Shown: positions 7,746 through 15,435 of the stretch, one piece after another
Layout of the letters: each line of letters starts with the position of its first letter
How positions within the stretch are numbered: the stretch's first letter is position 1
Program-made: the position numbers and the translations under genes
DNA from: Crocosphaera sp.
Lineage (GTDB): Bacteria > Cyanobacteriota > Cyanobacteriia > Cyanobacteriales > Microcystaceae
Reading direction: 5' to 3'
Assembly (NCBI RefSeq): GCF_030064895.1
Contig: NZ_JASJEB010000105.1
Location: forward strand, 1-33,131
Length of the DNA: 33,131 nt
Notes under the pieces: model-generated
Databases searched by the model: none
What the model was told of the DNA's origin: nothing
What the model saw: only the letters and a program-made list of their open reading frames with translations

Positions 7746-8798
7746 TTAGTCACAGGCTTGAGAAAGAGAGGAAATAATAGGACGTAAGGGATCAATACTA
7801 ATGCCGGCTTTATGGGCCACCAACACACCCAACGCCTCTAAATATGAGTTTACCGCAATTACCTCCATTCCTAAGTCTTCAGGGGTAACATTGAGGGCAG
7901 TTGTATTGTCTTTAACGGTGATAATACGGGTATTTGCTCCACTAAAACTGAGGATCGCACTACCACCACAAGCGGTATGAGGAATCACCACTGCATCCAC
8001 TTCATCGGCCCAGATACTATTGGTTTGGGGTTGGCTGACAAACTGGGGCGCACGACTTAACCCTACTAATACACAGGGTAAAAATGTGTAGCCTAACTCT
8101 TCTGCTGCGGACCGAGGGGAAATTTCTTCATCCACTGGTAAGGGTTCTAAGGCCGGCGCATGGGCGCAGGGAAGGGCAAATTCACGGACAATCAGGTGAG
8201 AAATGACTGCTTCTGCACCGGCTAAGGGATCGACCCCTTGGCCGTGACGATAGTTATCTAAGACGAGACTATCTATGTCATCGGGGAACCTGGCCACAAC
8301 TGCGATGGCCTCTGCTTTACTTTGGCTGATCAACTTGTCTGCTGCCCTCAGTAAACTTTCGGGGTGGCCAATGGTTCCCCAACTGGCTCCAGAATCGGCT
8401 GTACGCAGTTCTACTTCTAAAGGTGTGTCCGTTACTACATAATCGGTTAAAGTCAGTCCTAGAGTCGCTCTAGTGGCATCTGCTGCTTGAATATGACGGG
8501 TTCTTAATTCGGGTTCGATACCTCGATCCAAAATTAAGCCGACTCGGTTTTGATGGACGGGTTTCAGTCCCCATCTTCCTTGGGCAAAGCGATCTAAACC
8601 GTACCCTTCTACGTAGAAAACATTGTCTAGGGGCCAATACAGTTGCGCCCCATTTAAGACGTTAGGGTGAGTAATTAGGCGATCGCATACTTTAGCCATA
8701 ACTTTAGCTACGGGTAAAGCATCTCCTGCATAACCACCAATAGCAGCACCAATACCCGTAGGAACGATTAATACGGCGGTATAAGGACGATTAATCAT
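7746..8798 (-). CDS. DUF3326-domain protein
   Basis: 350 residues, soluble. It opens TAVLIVPTGIGAAIGGYAGDA, a glycine-rich stretch typical of the DUF3326 family found in cyanobacteria and plants. Further conserved-looking blocks are NVFYVEGYGLDRFAQGRWGL (residues about 59-78) and VVIPHTACGGSAILSFSG (about 270-287). The function is not established. It is the first gene of the close run DUF3326 - CPBP protease - DUF3531. It is read in the same direction as the small gene at 8846-9019, which lies 47 bases upstream. Confidence 0.8.
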   Translation of the reverse strand: MINRPYTAVLIVPTGIGAAIGGYAGDALPVAKVMAKVCDRLITHPNVLNGAQLYWPLDNVFYVEGYGLDRFAQGRWGLKPVHQNRVGLILDRGIEPELRTRHIQAADATRATLGLTLTDYVVTDTPLEVELRTADSGASWGTIGHPESLLRAADKLISQSKAEAIAVVARFPDDIDSLVLDNYRHGQGVDPLAGAEAVISHLIVREFALPCAHAPALEPLPVDEEISPRSAAEELGYTFLPCVLVGLSRAPQFVSQPQTNSIWADEVDAVVIPHTACGGSAILSFSGANTRIITVKDNTTALNVTPEDLGMEVIAVNSYLEALGVLVAHKAGISIDPLRPIISSLSQACD

Positions 8799-8845
8799 TG
8801 TTTATCATTTACAAGTTACTCAGTTACCGCTCACTGCTCACTGTA

Positions 8846-9019
8846 TCACTGTTTACTGGTAACAATGGCTTCTACTTTGGCAGTTTCTTTCTCCTTATCT
8901 ACTTCGGTAATGGCCCAGCGTAGGGGTTCCCCTTGTTGTTGCAGAGTTTCCTCTACTTGTTTGACAGTGAGAGGGGTTTCTTGAAGATCGATTTCTGCTT
9001 CGATAAAATGGGTTGTCAT
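8846..9019 (-). CDS. Small conserved-looking 57-residue protein
   Basis: Reading the minus strand from the ATG at 9019 gives 57 codons and a TGA at 8846-8848: it starts MTTHFIEAEIDLQETPLTV and contains the helix VKQVEETLQQQGEPLRWAIT. The protein is acidic and soluble, with a strand-helix-strand pattern (residues 5-12, 18-29, 34-54). No shorter start is likely. It lies between the glycosyltransferase and DUF3326 genes in the same direction. The last codons run into a heptamer-like repeat (CACTGTT/CACTGCT units at 8829-8860). I do not recognise a named family. The clean frame, coding-like composition and context make it a probable gene. Confidence 0.7.
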   Translation of the reverse strand: MTTHFIEAEIDLQETPLTVKQVEETLQQQGEPLRWAITEVDKEKETAKVEAIVTSKQ

Positions 9020-9089
9020 AATTTGTTTTACCTAACAACTGACACATATTAATCACTCTATCACCTTAGCCAACAGAAGACAATCTTAG

Positions 9090-10301
9090 TTAACAACTAA
9101 ATGGTTCTAAAACTTGAGATAAAATAGTAGCCATTGAGTCTAAACTATAGGATTTAATACATCTTTCTCTGGCTTTTTTACCTTTTGTTTGTGCCTCTTC
9201 TAAATGATTAAAAATCCAGTCTATTTTATTAGCTAATTGTTCAGGGGAACTGGGGTCAACTAAGTATCCAGTATCTCCTAAAATTTTGGGAATATCCCCT
9301 ACCTTTGTGGCTAAAATAGGTTTGGCCATGGCCATTCCATCGGTTAATTTTAAGGGAAACTGAGCTTGTGTCGCTGGTGTATCTTGTTGGGGAACTACTA
9401 CTAAATGAGCAGTGGACACAATTTCTGGCATGGCGTTAACTGGAGATTTTGGTAGTTGAATTAACCACTTTCCCCATGTTTCTTGAAGTTTTTTGTCATA
9501 GTTATCGTAGGGACTTCCGCCAACAATTACTAATTTTAATTCTGGATTATTAAGTTTATCTAAGGCTATTAAAATGTCTTCTACACCTTTATATGGACGT
9601 GGTGCGCCAGGAAACATAATAATTTTATATTTTTCTAAGTTGTATTTTTGACGACTTTTTTGGGTGTCATATTTCTGGGGATCAAATAAGTCTGTATCTT
9701 TACCATTAGGAATATAAAATCCTCCAAAACGTTGTTGAATAAATTGGGTGTGTAGGGTTATTTTATCTGCTAAAGAAGCTAATTTTTCTATCTTTTGTAA
9801 GTAGAAAGGATGATCAGGATGTTGTAAAGGTGCATCACCTTTAAATAAGTCCTCGATGAACTTTTTAGGAGTAAAATTATATCGCCAACCATCTCCTCCA
9901 AACCAACTCATTTCCCAATCATCAATATCGACAATTAAAGGACGATTACTTAAGTATTTTTTGAGCAAGGCAATACCATAACTACTGGGTTTTAATTTAA
10001 CAGCGTAGAGTATATCTCCGTCAATTTTAGGTAATAATTGTTTCAGCGATCGCCACGTTCCCCCAAATTTTGCATAATAAGGACAAGGAATAGAAGTTAT
10101 GGGTAAATCTTTGGGTAATTCTGCTAACCCATTTTCCTCATAAGCGATGCCAAAAATTTTGACGTTATGTCCTAATTTTTGTAAAGCTTGTGTTAATAAA
10201 AAGGGTCTGATAGCCCCTCCCCAACGACCTGCACCTTTACTGGATAAATCACTTACAATTAGAGAAATATTCAGTTTACGATTAGATTTAATTATATTCA
10301 T
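9090..10301 (-). CDS. Glycosyltransferase family 4 (GT-B fold)
   Basis: 403 residues. It starts with the N-terminal Rossmann domain, ISLIVSDLSSKGAGRWGGAIRPF, whose glycine-rich loop is usual in GT4 enzymes. The C-terminal donor-binding domain starts near residue 220, with IIMFPGAPRPYKGVEDIL. The nucleotide-sugar region TQAQFPLKLTDGMAMAKPILAT follows (around residues 315-336). There it has a K-L-D pattern in place of the classical ExxxxxxxE. The sugar and acceptor cannot be predicted; envelope or exopolysaccharide glycosylation is the usual role. No signal peptide. It is not part of a visible polysaccharide cluster. The ATG at 10301 follows an AT-rich leader. Confidence 0.85.
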   Translation of the reverse strand: MNIIKSNRKLNISLIVSDLSSKGAGRWGGAIRPFLLTQALQKLGHNVKIFGIAYEENGLAELPKDLPITSIPCPYYAKFGGTWRSLKQLLPKIDGDILYAVKLKPSSYGIALLKKYLSNRPLIVDIDDWEMSWFGGDGWRYNFTPKKFIEDLFKGDAPLQHPDHPFYLQKIEKLASLADKITLHTQFIQQRFGGFYIPNGKDTDLFDPQKYDTQKSRQKYNLEKYKIIMFPGAPRPYKGVEDILIALDKLNNPELKLVIVGGSPYDNYDKKLQETWGKWLIQLPKSPVNAMPEIVSTAHLVVVPQQDTPATQAQFPLKLTDGMAMAKPILATKVGDIPKILGDTGYLVDPSSPEQLANKIDWIFNHLEEAQTKGKKARERCIKSYSLDSMATILSQVLEPFSC

Positions 10302-10378
10302 AATATTAATTTTTATCTTGGTTTAGTTTTTTTTGCAAAGCAATAATTTTCTTTGAGATGGTAAAATAATAACTCAAA

Positions 10379-10483
10379 TATAGCGTTTCTCGGACTCAAT
10401 ATGTACACTTAATATCGCGCTTCAGAACTACGAACTCCTAAAACTAGAAAACCGTGTACTTCGCAAGTATGGTAACTGCTATA
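10379..10483. repeat. Candidate MITE-like element, 105 bases
   Basis: TATAGC (10379-10384) and GCTATA (10478-10483) bound a 105-base block. The inverted similarity extends imperfectly a few bases further inward (TATAGCGTT against TATAGCAGTT). The interior is less AT-rich than its surroundings and has no open frame. It fills the 199-base spacer between the glycosyltransferase and cutA. It looks like a small non-autonomous element. Only one copy lies in this window, so mobility is inferred. Confidence 0.35.
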
Positions 10484-10500
10484 GTTTTGCTTTATTTCTA

Positions 10501-10821
10501 TTATTTAAGTTGCTGATTCAACCAACTTAAATAACCTTCACTTCCTTGTTGAATAGGTAAACTAATAATTTCAGGAACTTCATAAGGATGAATCTCTTTT
10601 ATGGTATTTTCTAGGGTCTGATAATATTGTTGACTACTTTTGATTAAACAGATATACTCTTCATCTTGACATAGTTCATTTTCCCAATAATAATGACTAC
10701 TAATAGGGCCAATAATTTGCACACAACCTGCTAATTTTTTAGCTAACAAGGTTTGAGCAATTTTATTGGCATTTTCCTTGTTTGGTGTGGTTGTTATCAT
10801 AACAATAAATTGTGAAGACAT
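10501..10821 (-). CDS. cutA: Divalent-cation tolerance protein CutA
   Basis: CutA is a small trimeric protein with a ferredoxin-like fold related to PII, linked to copper and other divalent metal tolerance; the exact role is unsettled. From the ATG at 10821 it is 106 residues, the usual length. Family blocks: FIVMITTTPNKENANKIA near the start, KKLAGCVQIIGPISSHYYWE (about residues 27-46), EEYICLIKSS, and HPYEVPEIISLPI (about 78-90). The open frame extends 18 codons upstream, but the extra residues do not fit the family. The gene is separated from thiL, on the opposite strand, by a spacer holding one copy of the 29-base repeat. Confidence 0.93.
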   Translation of the reverse strand: MSSQFIVMITTTPNKENANKIAQTLLAKKLAGCVQIIGPISSHYYWENELCQDEEYICLIKSSQQYYQTLENTIKEIHPYEVPEIISLPIQQGSEGYLSWLNQQLK

Positions 10822-10883
10822 AAATTCTATTTTTTCTCTATAGTGTTTATATTTGAGTTGTGAACACTGTAACACAAGCAGAC

Positions 10884-10912
10884 TAAGCTAACACGCATTT
10901 AAACGACATATT
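10884..10912. repeat. Dispersed 29-base repeat, copy 2
   Basis: 28 of 29 bases match 6571-6599. This copy lies in the divergent cutA-thiL spacer, 47 bases before the thiL start, so it could fall in the thiL leader or promoter. Confidence 0.8.
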
Positions 10913-10958
10913 CTAAAATTAATTGCATAATCTCAAAACTTTTTTTAGGTAATAAACG

Positions 10959-11936
10959 ATGAAAATTAAGGATATTGGGGAACAAGGATTACTCAAAAAA
11001 TTACAATCTTTTTGTCCCCATGATATAATTGGGGACGATGCTGCTGTTTTGTCCCTTGATGCACAGAAACAGTTAGTCGTAACCACCGATGTTTTAGTGG
11101 ATGGGGTACATTTTAGCGATATTACTACTCCACCTCACTCTGTTGGTTGGCGTGCGATCGCGGCTAATCTCTCTGACTTGGCTGCAATGGGAGCTAGTCC
11201 CCTGGCCGTTACTGTTGGCTTAGCTTTACACGGAGAACTTTCTGTAAACTGGGTGGAACAAATGTATCAAGGCATGACCAGTCTCTTAGCTGGATATGAT
11301 ACACCGATAGTTGGGGGGGATATCTGTCGTTCTCGCTTAACAACCATTAGCATCACAGCTTTGGGTCAAGTTAATCCTAATCATGTTATTAAACGTTCTA
11401 CGGCTCAACCTGGAGAGGTGATTGTGGTGACCGGAGTTCATGGGATGTCACGGGGAGGATTAGAATTATTACTCAATCCCAGTTTAGGAACTCATCTCAC
11501 TCAACAACAGCGAAATAAACTCATTTCTGCCCATCAATACCCTCAACCTTGTTTAGACCTACTTACTCACCTCTGGGAGATGATGGAAACAACTGTAATT
11601 ACAGGGATGGACAGTAGTGACGGTTTGGGGGATGCTGTGCTGCAAATCTGTGCTTTGAGTGGTGTTGGCGCACAGATAGATTTATCCAGCTTACCTTCAA
11701 TATCGATGATATCACAGTGGTTTGGTGCAGAGCAAGCTTTAAATTGGGTATTATATGGGGGAGAAGATTTTGAATTAGTGTTATGTTTAGCCGAAGAAAA
11801 GGCGAAGAGACTGGTTGAAATAGTGGGAGAAGAAGCGAAAATTATTGGCAAAATTGTTGAAGAAAAATCAGTAATATTAATGGATGGTGAGAAACAAGAA
11901 TACTTGAATTTTGGTGAGACTTTTCAGCATTTTTAA
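10959..11936 (+). CDS. thiL: Thiamine-monophosphate kinase ThiL
   Basis: ATP-dependent phosphorylation of thiamine monophosphate to the active cofactor thiamine pyrophosphate, the last step of the pathway; cytosolic. The 325-residue length is typical. The N-terminal motif GDDAAVL (residues about 25-31) and TTDVLVDGVHF bind metal and nucleotide. The block WRAIAANLSDLAAMGASPLA (about 68-87) is the PurM/AIRS-fold signature, followed by VGGDICRS (about 118-125). MDSSDGLGDAV (about 218-228) and GGEDFELVL (about 268-276) complete the set. The upstream leader contains an AGG at a suitable distance. It is followed after 46 bases by the transporter gene in the same direction. Confidence 0.95.
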   Translation: MKIKDIGEQGLLKKLQSFCPHDIIGDDAAVLSLDAQKQLVVTTDVLVDGVHFSDITTPPHSVGWRAIAANLSDLAAMGASPLAVTVGLALHGELSVNWVEQMYQGMTSLLAGYDTPIVGGDICRSRLTTISITALGQVNPNHVIKRSTAQPGEVIVVTGVHGMSRGGLELLLNPSLGTHLTQQQRNKLISAHQYPQPCLDLLTHLWEMMETTVITGMDSSDGLGDAVLQICALSGVGAQIDLSSLPSISMISQWFGAEQALNWVLYGGEDFELVLCLAEEKAKRLVEIVGEEAKIIGKIVEEKSVILMDGEKQEYLNFGETFQHF

Positions 11937-11982
11937 TAAGGGTTTTAATTTATTAAAAACATTAATAATAATAGATATAATA

Positions 11983-13530
11983 ATGAATTTATTACTTTCA
12001 ATTCCGCCCACATCGGTTATTTTACTAAGAACAGGAGAACATCTAACTTTAGTATTAATAGCAATGATAGTTGCCACTGGGATTGGTATTCCTCTGGGTA
12101 TTATAATGAGTCGCTATCCAAAATTAGCTAATCCCATTTTATTAGTGACGAATGGAGTACAAACTGTTCCTAGTTTAGCTTTATTTGGTTTTTTAATTAC
12201 TGTTCCCTTGGTCGGTGGAATTGGTAAAAGACCTGCTATTATTGCTTTAATTTTATATGCTTTACTACCGATTATAAAAAATACTTACATTGGTATTACT
12301 CAGATTAAAAAAGGAGTAAAAGAAGCAGGAAAATCTTTAGGATTGACTCCTCTCAAAATTTTGTTGTTTATTGAGTTACCTCTGGCATTAAAAGTGATTT
12401 TAGGAGGTGTAAGAATTGCCTCTGTTATTTGTGTTGGTATTGCCACCATTGCAGCAGCCATAGGAGGAGGAGGGTTAGGAGTATTTATTTTTAGGGGACT
12501 TTCTACTGTTGATAATACTACAATTTTAGCTGGTGCTATTCCCTCAGCAATTATTGCTTTATTGGTAGATTGGGGACTAGGTTCCTTAGAGAATAATTTG
12601 ACCCAAATAGATGCTAATAAGCACAGGAATAAACAAACATATTTTATAATTTTAGTGATCATTGTTTCCTTGATATTTATTATTTTCGGTCTGATTAATC
12701 AATCGCAACGTAAGATTATTATCGGTTCAAAAAATTTCACTGAACAAGTAATTTTAGGAGAAATTGTAGCCCAACAGATTGAACATAATAGCGATTTGAA
12801 GGTTGATCGTCGCTTTAATTTAGGAGGTACTTTTATTTGCCATGAAGCAGTTAAATCAAAAAAAATAGATGGTTATGTCGAATATACTGGAACAGCTTTT
12901 ACTGCTATTTTGAAGAAAAAATCTATTAATAATTCTCATCTTGTTTATCAAGAAGTAAAGAAAATTTATAATCAAGAATTTCAATTAGAAGTAATGCCAT
13001 CTCTCGGATTTAATAATCAATACGCCATTTTAGTTAGGTCAGAAGATGCTAAACAGTATAATCTAGAAACTATTTCAGACGTAGCTAAATATACTCCCAA
13101 ATGGACAGCAGGGTTTAGTTATGAATTTTTAGCGAGAGAAGACGGTTATCCTGGACTTTCTAATACCTATAATTTACAATTTGCTCAGCAACCAAAAACA
13201 ATGGAATTAGGTTTAATGTATCGCGCTTTAGCCAAGAAAAATGTAGATTTAGTAGCAGGATTTTCTACAGATGGATTGATTGATGTTCTTGATTTATATA
13301 GGCTAAAAGATGATAAGAAATTTTTTTCCCCTTATGAACCAGTTCCTGTGTTTAATCAAGCAACATTAAAACAACATCCCAATCTAACTACAATTTTACA
13401 AGAACTATCAGGACAAATCTCCTCAGAAGAAATACGACAGCTTAACTATCTTGTTGATCATGAAAAACAGTCAGTTACTGAAGTTGTTGAGTATTTTTTA
13501 AGCAAGAAAAATTTTAATAGCAATCATTAA
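11983..13530 (+). CDS. Quaternary-amine (glycine betaine/choline-type) ABC transporter, permease fused to substrate-binding domain
   Basis: A fused protein of 515 residues from the ATG at 11983. The N-terminal part (about 1-210) is a BPD-type ABC permease with five or six membrane segments. Its coupling loop, EAGKSLGLTPLKILLFIELPLAL, carries the EAA motif. A membrane segment near residues 225-245 leads to a periplasmic OpuAC-type binding domain that starts IIIGSKNFTEQVILGEI and contains VEYTGTAFTAIL. The layout matches OpuBB-OpuBC/ProW-ProX fusions used for osmoprotectant uptake. The open frame extends 24 codons upstream into thiL, but the 11983 start begins a family-like N-terminus. No ATP-binding subunit is encoded beside it. 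The substrate is inferred from the family. Confidence 0.85.
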   Translation: MNLLLSIPPTSVILLRTGEHLTLVLIAMIVATGIGIPLGIIMSRYPKLANPILLVTNGVQTVPSLALFGFLITVPLVGGIGKRPAIIALILYALLPIIKNTYIGITQIKKGVKEAGKSLGLTPLKILLFIELPLALKVILGGVRIASVICVGIATIAAAIGGGGLGVFIFRGLSTVDNTTILAGAIPSAIIALLVDWGLGSLENNLTQIDANKHRNKQTYFIILVIIVSLIFIIFGLINQSQRKIIIGSKNFTEQVILGEIVAQQIEHNSDLKVDRRFNLGGTFICHEAVKSKKIDGYVEYTGTAFTAILKKKSINNSHLVYQEVKKIYNQEFQLEVMPSLGFNNQYAILVRSEDAKQYNLETISDVAKYTPKWTAGFSYEFLAREDGYPGLSNTYNLQFAQQPKTMELGLMYRALAKKNVDLVAGFSTDGLIDVLDLYRLKDDKKFFSPYEPVPVFNQATLKQHPNLTTILQELSGQISSEEIRQLNYLVDHEKQSVTEVVEYFLSKKNFNSNH

Positions 13531-13562
13531 TCAGTTGTAATAATTAAATTTGAGTACAAGGG

Positions 13563-13583
13563 AACAGGTAACAGGTAACAGGA
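13563..13583. repeat. Heptamer repeat, three copies
   Basis: Three consecutive copies of AACAGGT (the last ends in A) in the 154-base spacer between the transporter and the META-domain gene. It is of the short tandemly repeated repetitive type known from cyanobacteria. A TATAAT at about 13629-13634 further on may be the promoter of the next gene. Confidence 0.75.
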
Positions 13584-13684
13584 AATAAATAATAATCATC
13601 TCTCATAAATCATTCATAATTGCTATATGTTATAATTACGAATGTTGTAAAAATTAATTAATTGATAACTTTGTGAGGAACAAA

Positions 13685-14347
13685 ATGAATAGCAAACATA
13701 GAATCAAAAAAATAATTCAAGGAGTAACATTCATATCAATTGCCCTAGTTTCTTGGGGACAATCTATGAGAGCGATCGCTAATGAGACTCCCTCAGATTC
13801 AATAAGTAACCCTTTACTTGAAACAGAATGGCAGTTAGTAAGTTGGACAGAAAAGCAACTATTAACTAAAGAAAACTCTACCATTATGTTTGAAAAAGAT
13901 AGACTATCAGGAAGTGGAAGTTGTAACCGTTACACAGCAGGATATGCAGTACAAGAAAATGCCATAAAAGTTGGTTTAATTGCTTCGACTCGGATGGCTT
14001 GTCCAGAAGAAATAATGAACCAAGAAATGACATTTTTATCAGCTTTAGAAGGGGCAAAAATTTATAGTATTAATAGCGATGGAAAATTACAAATTGCTTA
14101 TATTAAGCAAAAAGAAATTGGCATAATGACCTTCAAAAATATAAGTGATGATAACAGTAAAATGCTAGAAAAAACAGTTTACATTGCTCCTGAAACTGTA
14201 AATTGTGTTGGTGTTGCGCCTCAAAAATGCTTACAAATAAAAGAAAATTTAGAAGATGATTGGACATTTTTTTATGGAACTATTGAAGGATTCAACTATG
14301 AACCTGGATATTTTTATCAGTTAAAAATTGCTCAAAAAAAAAATTAA
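13685..14347 (+). CDS. Secreted META-domain plus DUF4377 protein, frame broken near its end
   Basis: The ATG at 13685 is preferred: GAGG at 13675-13678 is well placed before it, whereas the longer frame opens with a GTG overlapping that site. Residues 1-30 form a signal peptide (basic start, hydrophobic VTFISIALVSW, then AIANE). A META (HslJ-like) domain follows, with TEWQLVSW, SGSGSCNRYTAGY and STRMACPEE. A DUF4377 domain begins at TVYIAPETVNC and includes GFNYEPGYFYQLKI. The frame stops at 14345 just after a run of ten A (14334-14343), inside DUF4377. The missing end continues in the -1 frame (NPPADSSSIQWSLIEM) into the next gene. It is a frameshifted gene, a slippage-expressed gene, or a sequencing error. 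The function of META proteins is loosely stress-related. Confidence 0.8.
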   Translation: MNSKHRIKKIIQGVTFISIALVSWGQSMRAIANETPSDSISNPLLETEWQLVSWTEKQLLTKENSTIMFEKDRLSGSGSCNRYTAGYAVQENAIKVGLIASTRMACPEEIMNQEMTFLSALEGAKIYSINSDGKLQIAYIKQKEIGIMTFKNISDDNSKMLEKTVYIAPETVNCVGVAPQKCLQIKENLEDDWTFFYGTIEGFNYEPGYFYQLKIAQKKN

Positions 14348-14391
14348 ACCCTCCTGCTGATAGTAGTAGTATTCAGTGGTCACTGATTGAA

Positions 14392-14925
14392 ATGCTTAGT
14401 AAAGAAAGAGTCAAAGAGAGGACTAAAATATGGCTAGATAAGGAACTAAAAAACTGGAATGACATCGGAAAAATGATTCCTAATGCACCCAAAATTGATG
14501 CAGACCTTCCCACTGTTGATAGATGCAAAAATCAAATCAGAGAAGCAAAAACACCTCAAGAACGATCTATTATTAAAGCAGGTTGGGAATTATTTGGACC
14601 TCAACAAATATATAATGAAACCATTGTGATCACTGCTATGAGTGGAGTCGATGGAATGTGTCGTCCGTTGGGATATCAAGCATTTGTATTTGTCGGAGAA
14701 CAGTTTGCGGGAACCTTATCCCCTCAACCTATGAACTCTCGAACCGATGGAGATATTTCTCGCATTTTCCTCAATAATTCTTCTGATTTATTAGTAGAAT
14801 ATAAGCGTTATGATAACAATGATCCCTTATGTTGTCCTTCTGCAATCAGTAGACTATCATTTAAAATTGAACCGAAAAACGCTCAACCTCTTTTAAGTCC
14901 TGTTAGATTATTAGATAACTCCTGA
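14392..14925 (+). CDS. C-terminal part of the META-DUF4377 protein, LppP/LprE-like domain
   Basis: 177 codons from an internal ATG. The same frame is open upstream to the A10 run at 14334-14343 and there encodes the missing end of DUF4377, so this is more likely the second half of the preceding gene than an independent one. No ribosome site precedes the ATG. After a charged helical stretch (residues 1-60), residues 64-165 contain ELFGPQQIYNETIVITAMSG, SRTDGDISRIFLNN and a DPLCCPSA motif. That last motif recalls the LppP/LprE lipoprotein domain of actinobacteria; this assignment is tentative. The intact product would be about 410 residues and exported. Confidence 0.6.
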   Translation: MLSKERVKERTKIWLDKELKNWNDIGKMIPNAPKIDADLPTVDRCKNQIREAKTPQERSIIKAGWELFGPQQIYNETIVITAMSGVDGMCRPLGYQAFVFVGEQFAGTLSPQPMNSRTDGDISRIFLNNSSDLLVEYKRYDNNDPLCCPSAISRLSFKIEPKNAQPLLSPVRLLDNS

Positions 14926-14990
14926 TAATGATATTAAAGAGATTATTAGTACCTCGAAATAACAATTTAGGCTTCTAGTGTCATGCCAAC

Positions 14991-15015
14991 AAAAAACCTC
15001 GGCACATCGCCGAGG
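14991..15015 (-). terminator. Rho-independent terminator on the minus strand
   Basis: Perfect 7-base stem CCTCGGC (14997-15003) / GCCGAGG (15009-15015), flanked by six A on the left. Read on the minus strand this is a GC stem followed by T6, a textbook terminator. On the plus strand no T tract follows. There is no minus-strand gene to its right before rpoC1, so what it terminates is unknown. It could act weakly for the plus-strand gene ending at 14925. Confidence 0.65.
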
Positions 15016-15202
15016 TACTCTAGGAGAACTCAATATCAATGGGAGATACAGAAATTACACGATTTTAGACTACAAACAAAGAAGATATAAATTAAAATTT
15101 TGTTTATTGTCCCTGTGTTAACTAATGTAACAAGAATGTTAAATCTTGTCAACAACCCCTTGACAAAAAAAATCTGGGTTAGACATTCCACACTTCCCAA
15201 TG

Positions 15203-15289
15203 GGGAGACTGGGAGACTGGGAGACTGGGAAACTGGGAGACTGGGAGATGGGGGGAGACGGGGAGACGGGGAGACGGGGAGATGGGGGA
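15203..15289. repeat. G-rich octamer tandem array
   Basis: About eleven copies of an 8-base unit. The first block is GGGAGACT-like and the second GGGAGACG-like, with single-base variants. It lies in the 648-base spacer 14926-15573, in which no real gene is seen; short open frames across the array are produced by the repeat. Confidence 0.9.
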
Positions 15290-15317
15290 GCAAAATATTA
15301 ATATTGTTTCTAGTTTT

Positions 15318-15360
15318 CCCACACTCCCCACACTACCCACACTACCCACACTTCCCACCC
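15318..15360. repeat. C-rich nonamer tandem array
   Basis: Four full copies plus a partial one of CCCACACTN. The same 9-base unit forms the array at 26868-26912. It is roughly complementary in composition to the G-rich array 28 bases to its left. Confidence 0.85.
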
Positions 15361-15376
15361 TCACTCAAGCGAGATT

Positions 15377-15394
15377 TTGATACACTCAATTGAA
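15377..15394. repeat. 18-base tag following the nonamer array, copy 1
   Basis: TTGATACACTCAATTGAA matches 26918-26935 at 16 of 18 positions. In both places it lies just after a CCCACACTN array and in front of a plus-strand gene. Confidence 0.7.
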
Positions 15395-15405
15395 CAGTTA
15401 TCATG

Positions 15406-15435
15406 TTGATTTAGGGAACTAAAAATGTGTATGAT
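15406..15435 (+). promoter_or_regulatory. Possible rpoC1 promoter
   Basis: TTGATT (15406-15411) and TATGAT (15430-15435) with an 18-base spacer fit a sigma-70-type promoter. They would give a leader of about 130 bases before rpoC1. A second TTGACA at 15476-15481 has no well-spaced -10. By inspection only. Confidence 0.3.

Noticed and set aside
7730-7828. Longer start for the CPBP protease gene
   Set aside because: It would overlap the DUF3326 gene by 83 bases and add residues without family likeness; the ATG at 7729 fits better.
11567-12077. Minus-strand frames opposite thiL and the transporter gene
   Set aside because: Antisense shadows of well-supported plus-strand genes.
15203-15360. Arrays considered as CRISPR
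   Set aside because: Units of 8-9 bases without spacers; no cas genes in the window.
15036-15393. Open frames on both strands across the G- and C-rich arrays
   Set aside because: They consist of the tandem repeat translated; no ribosome site or family likeness.
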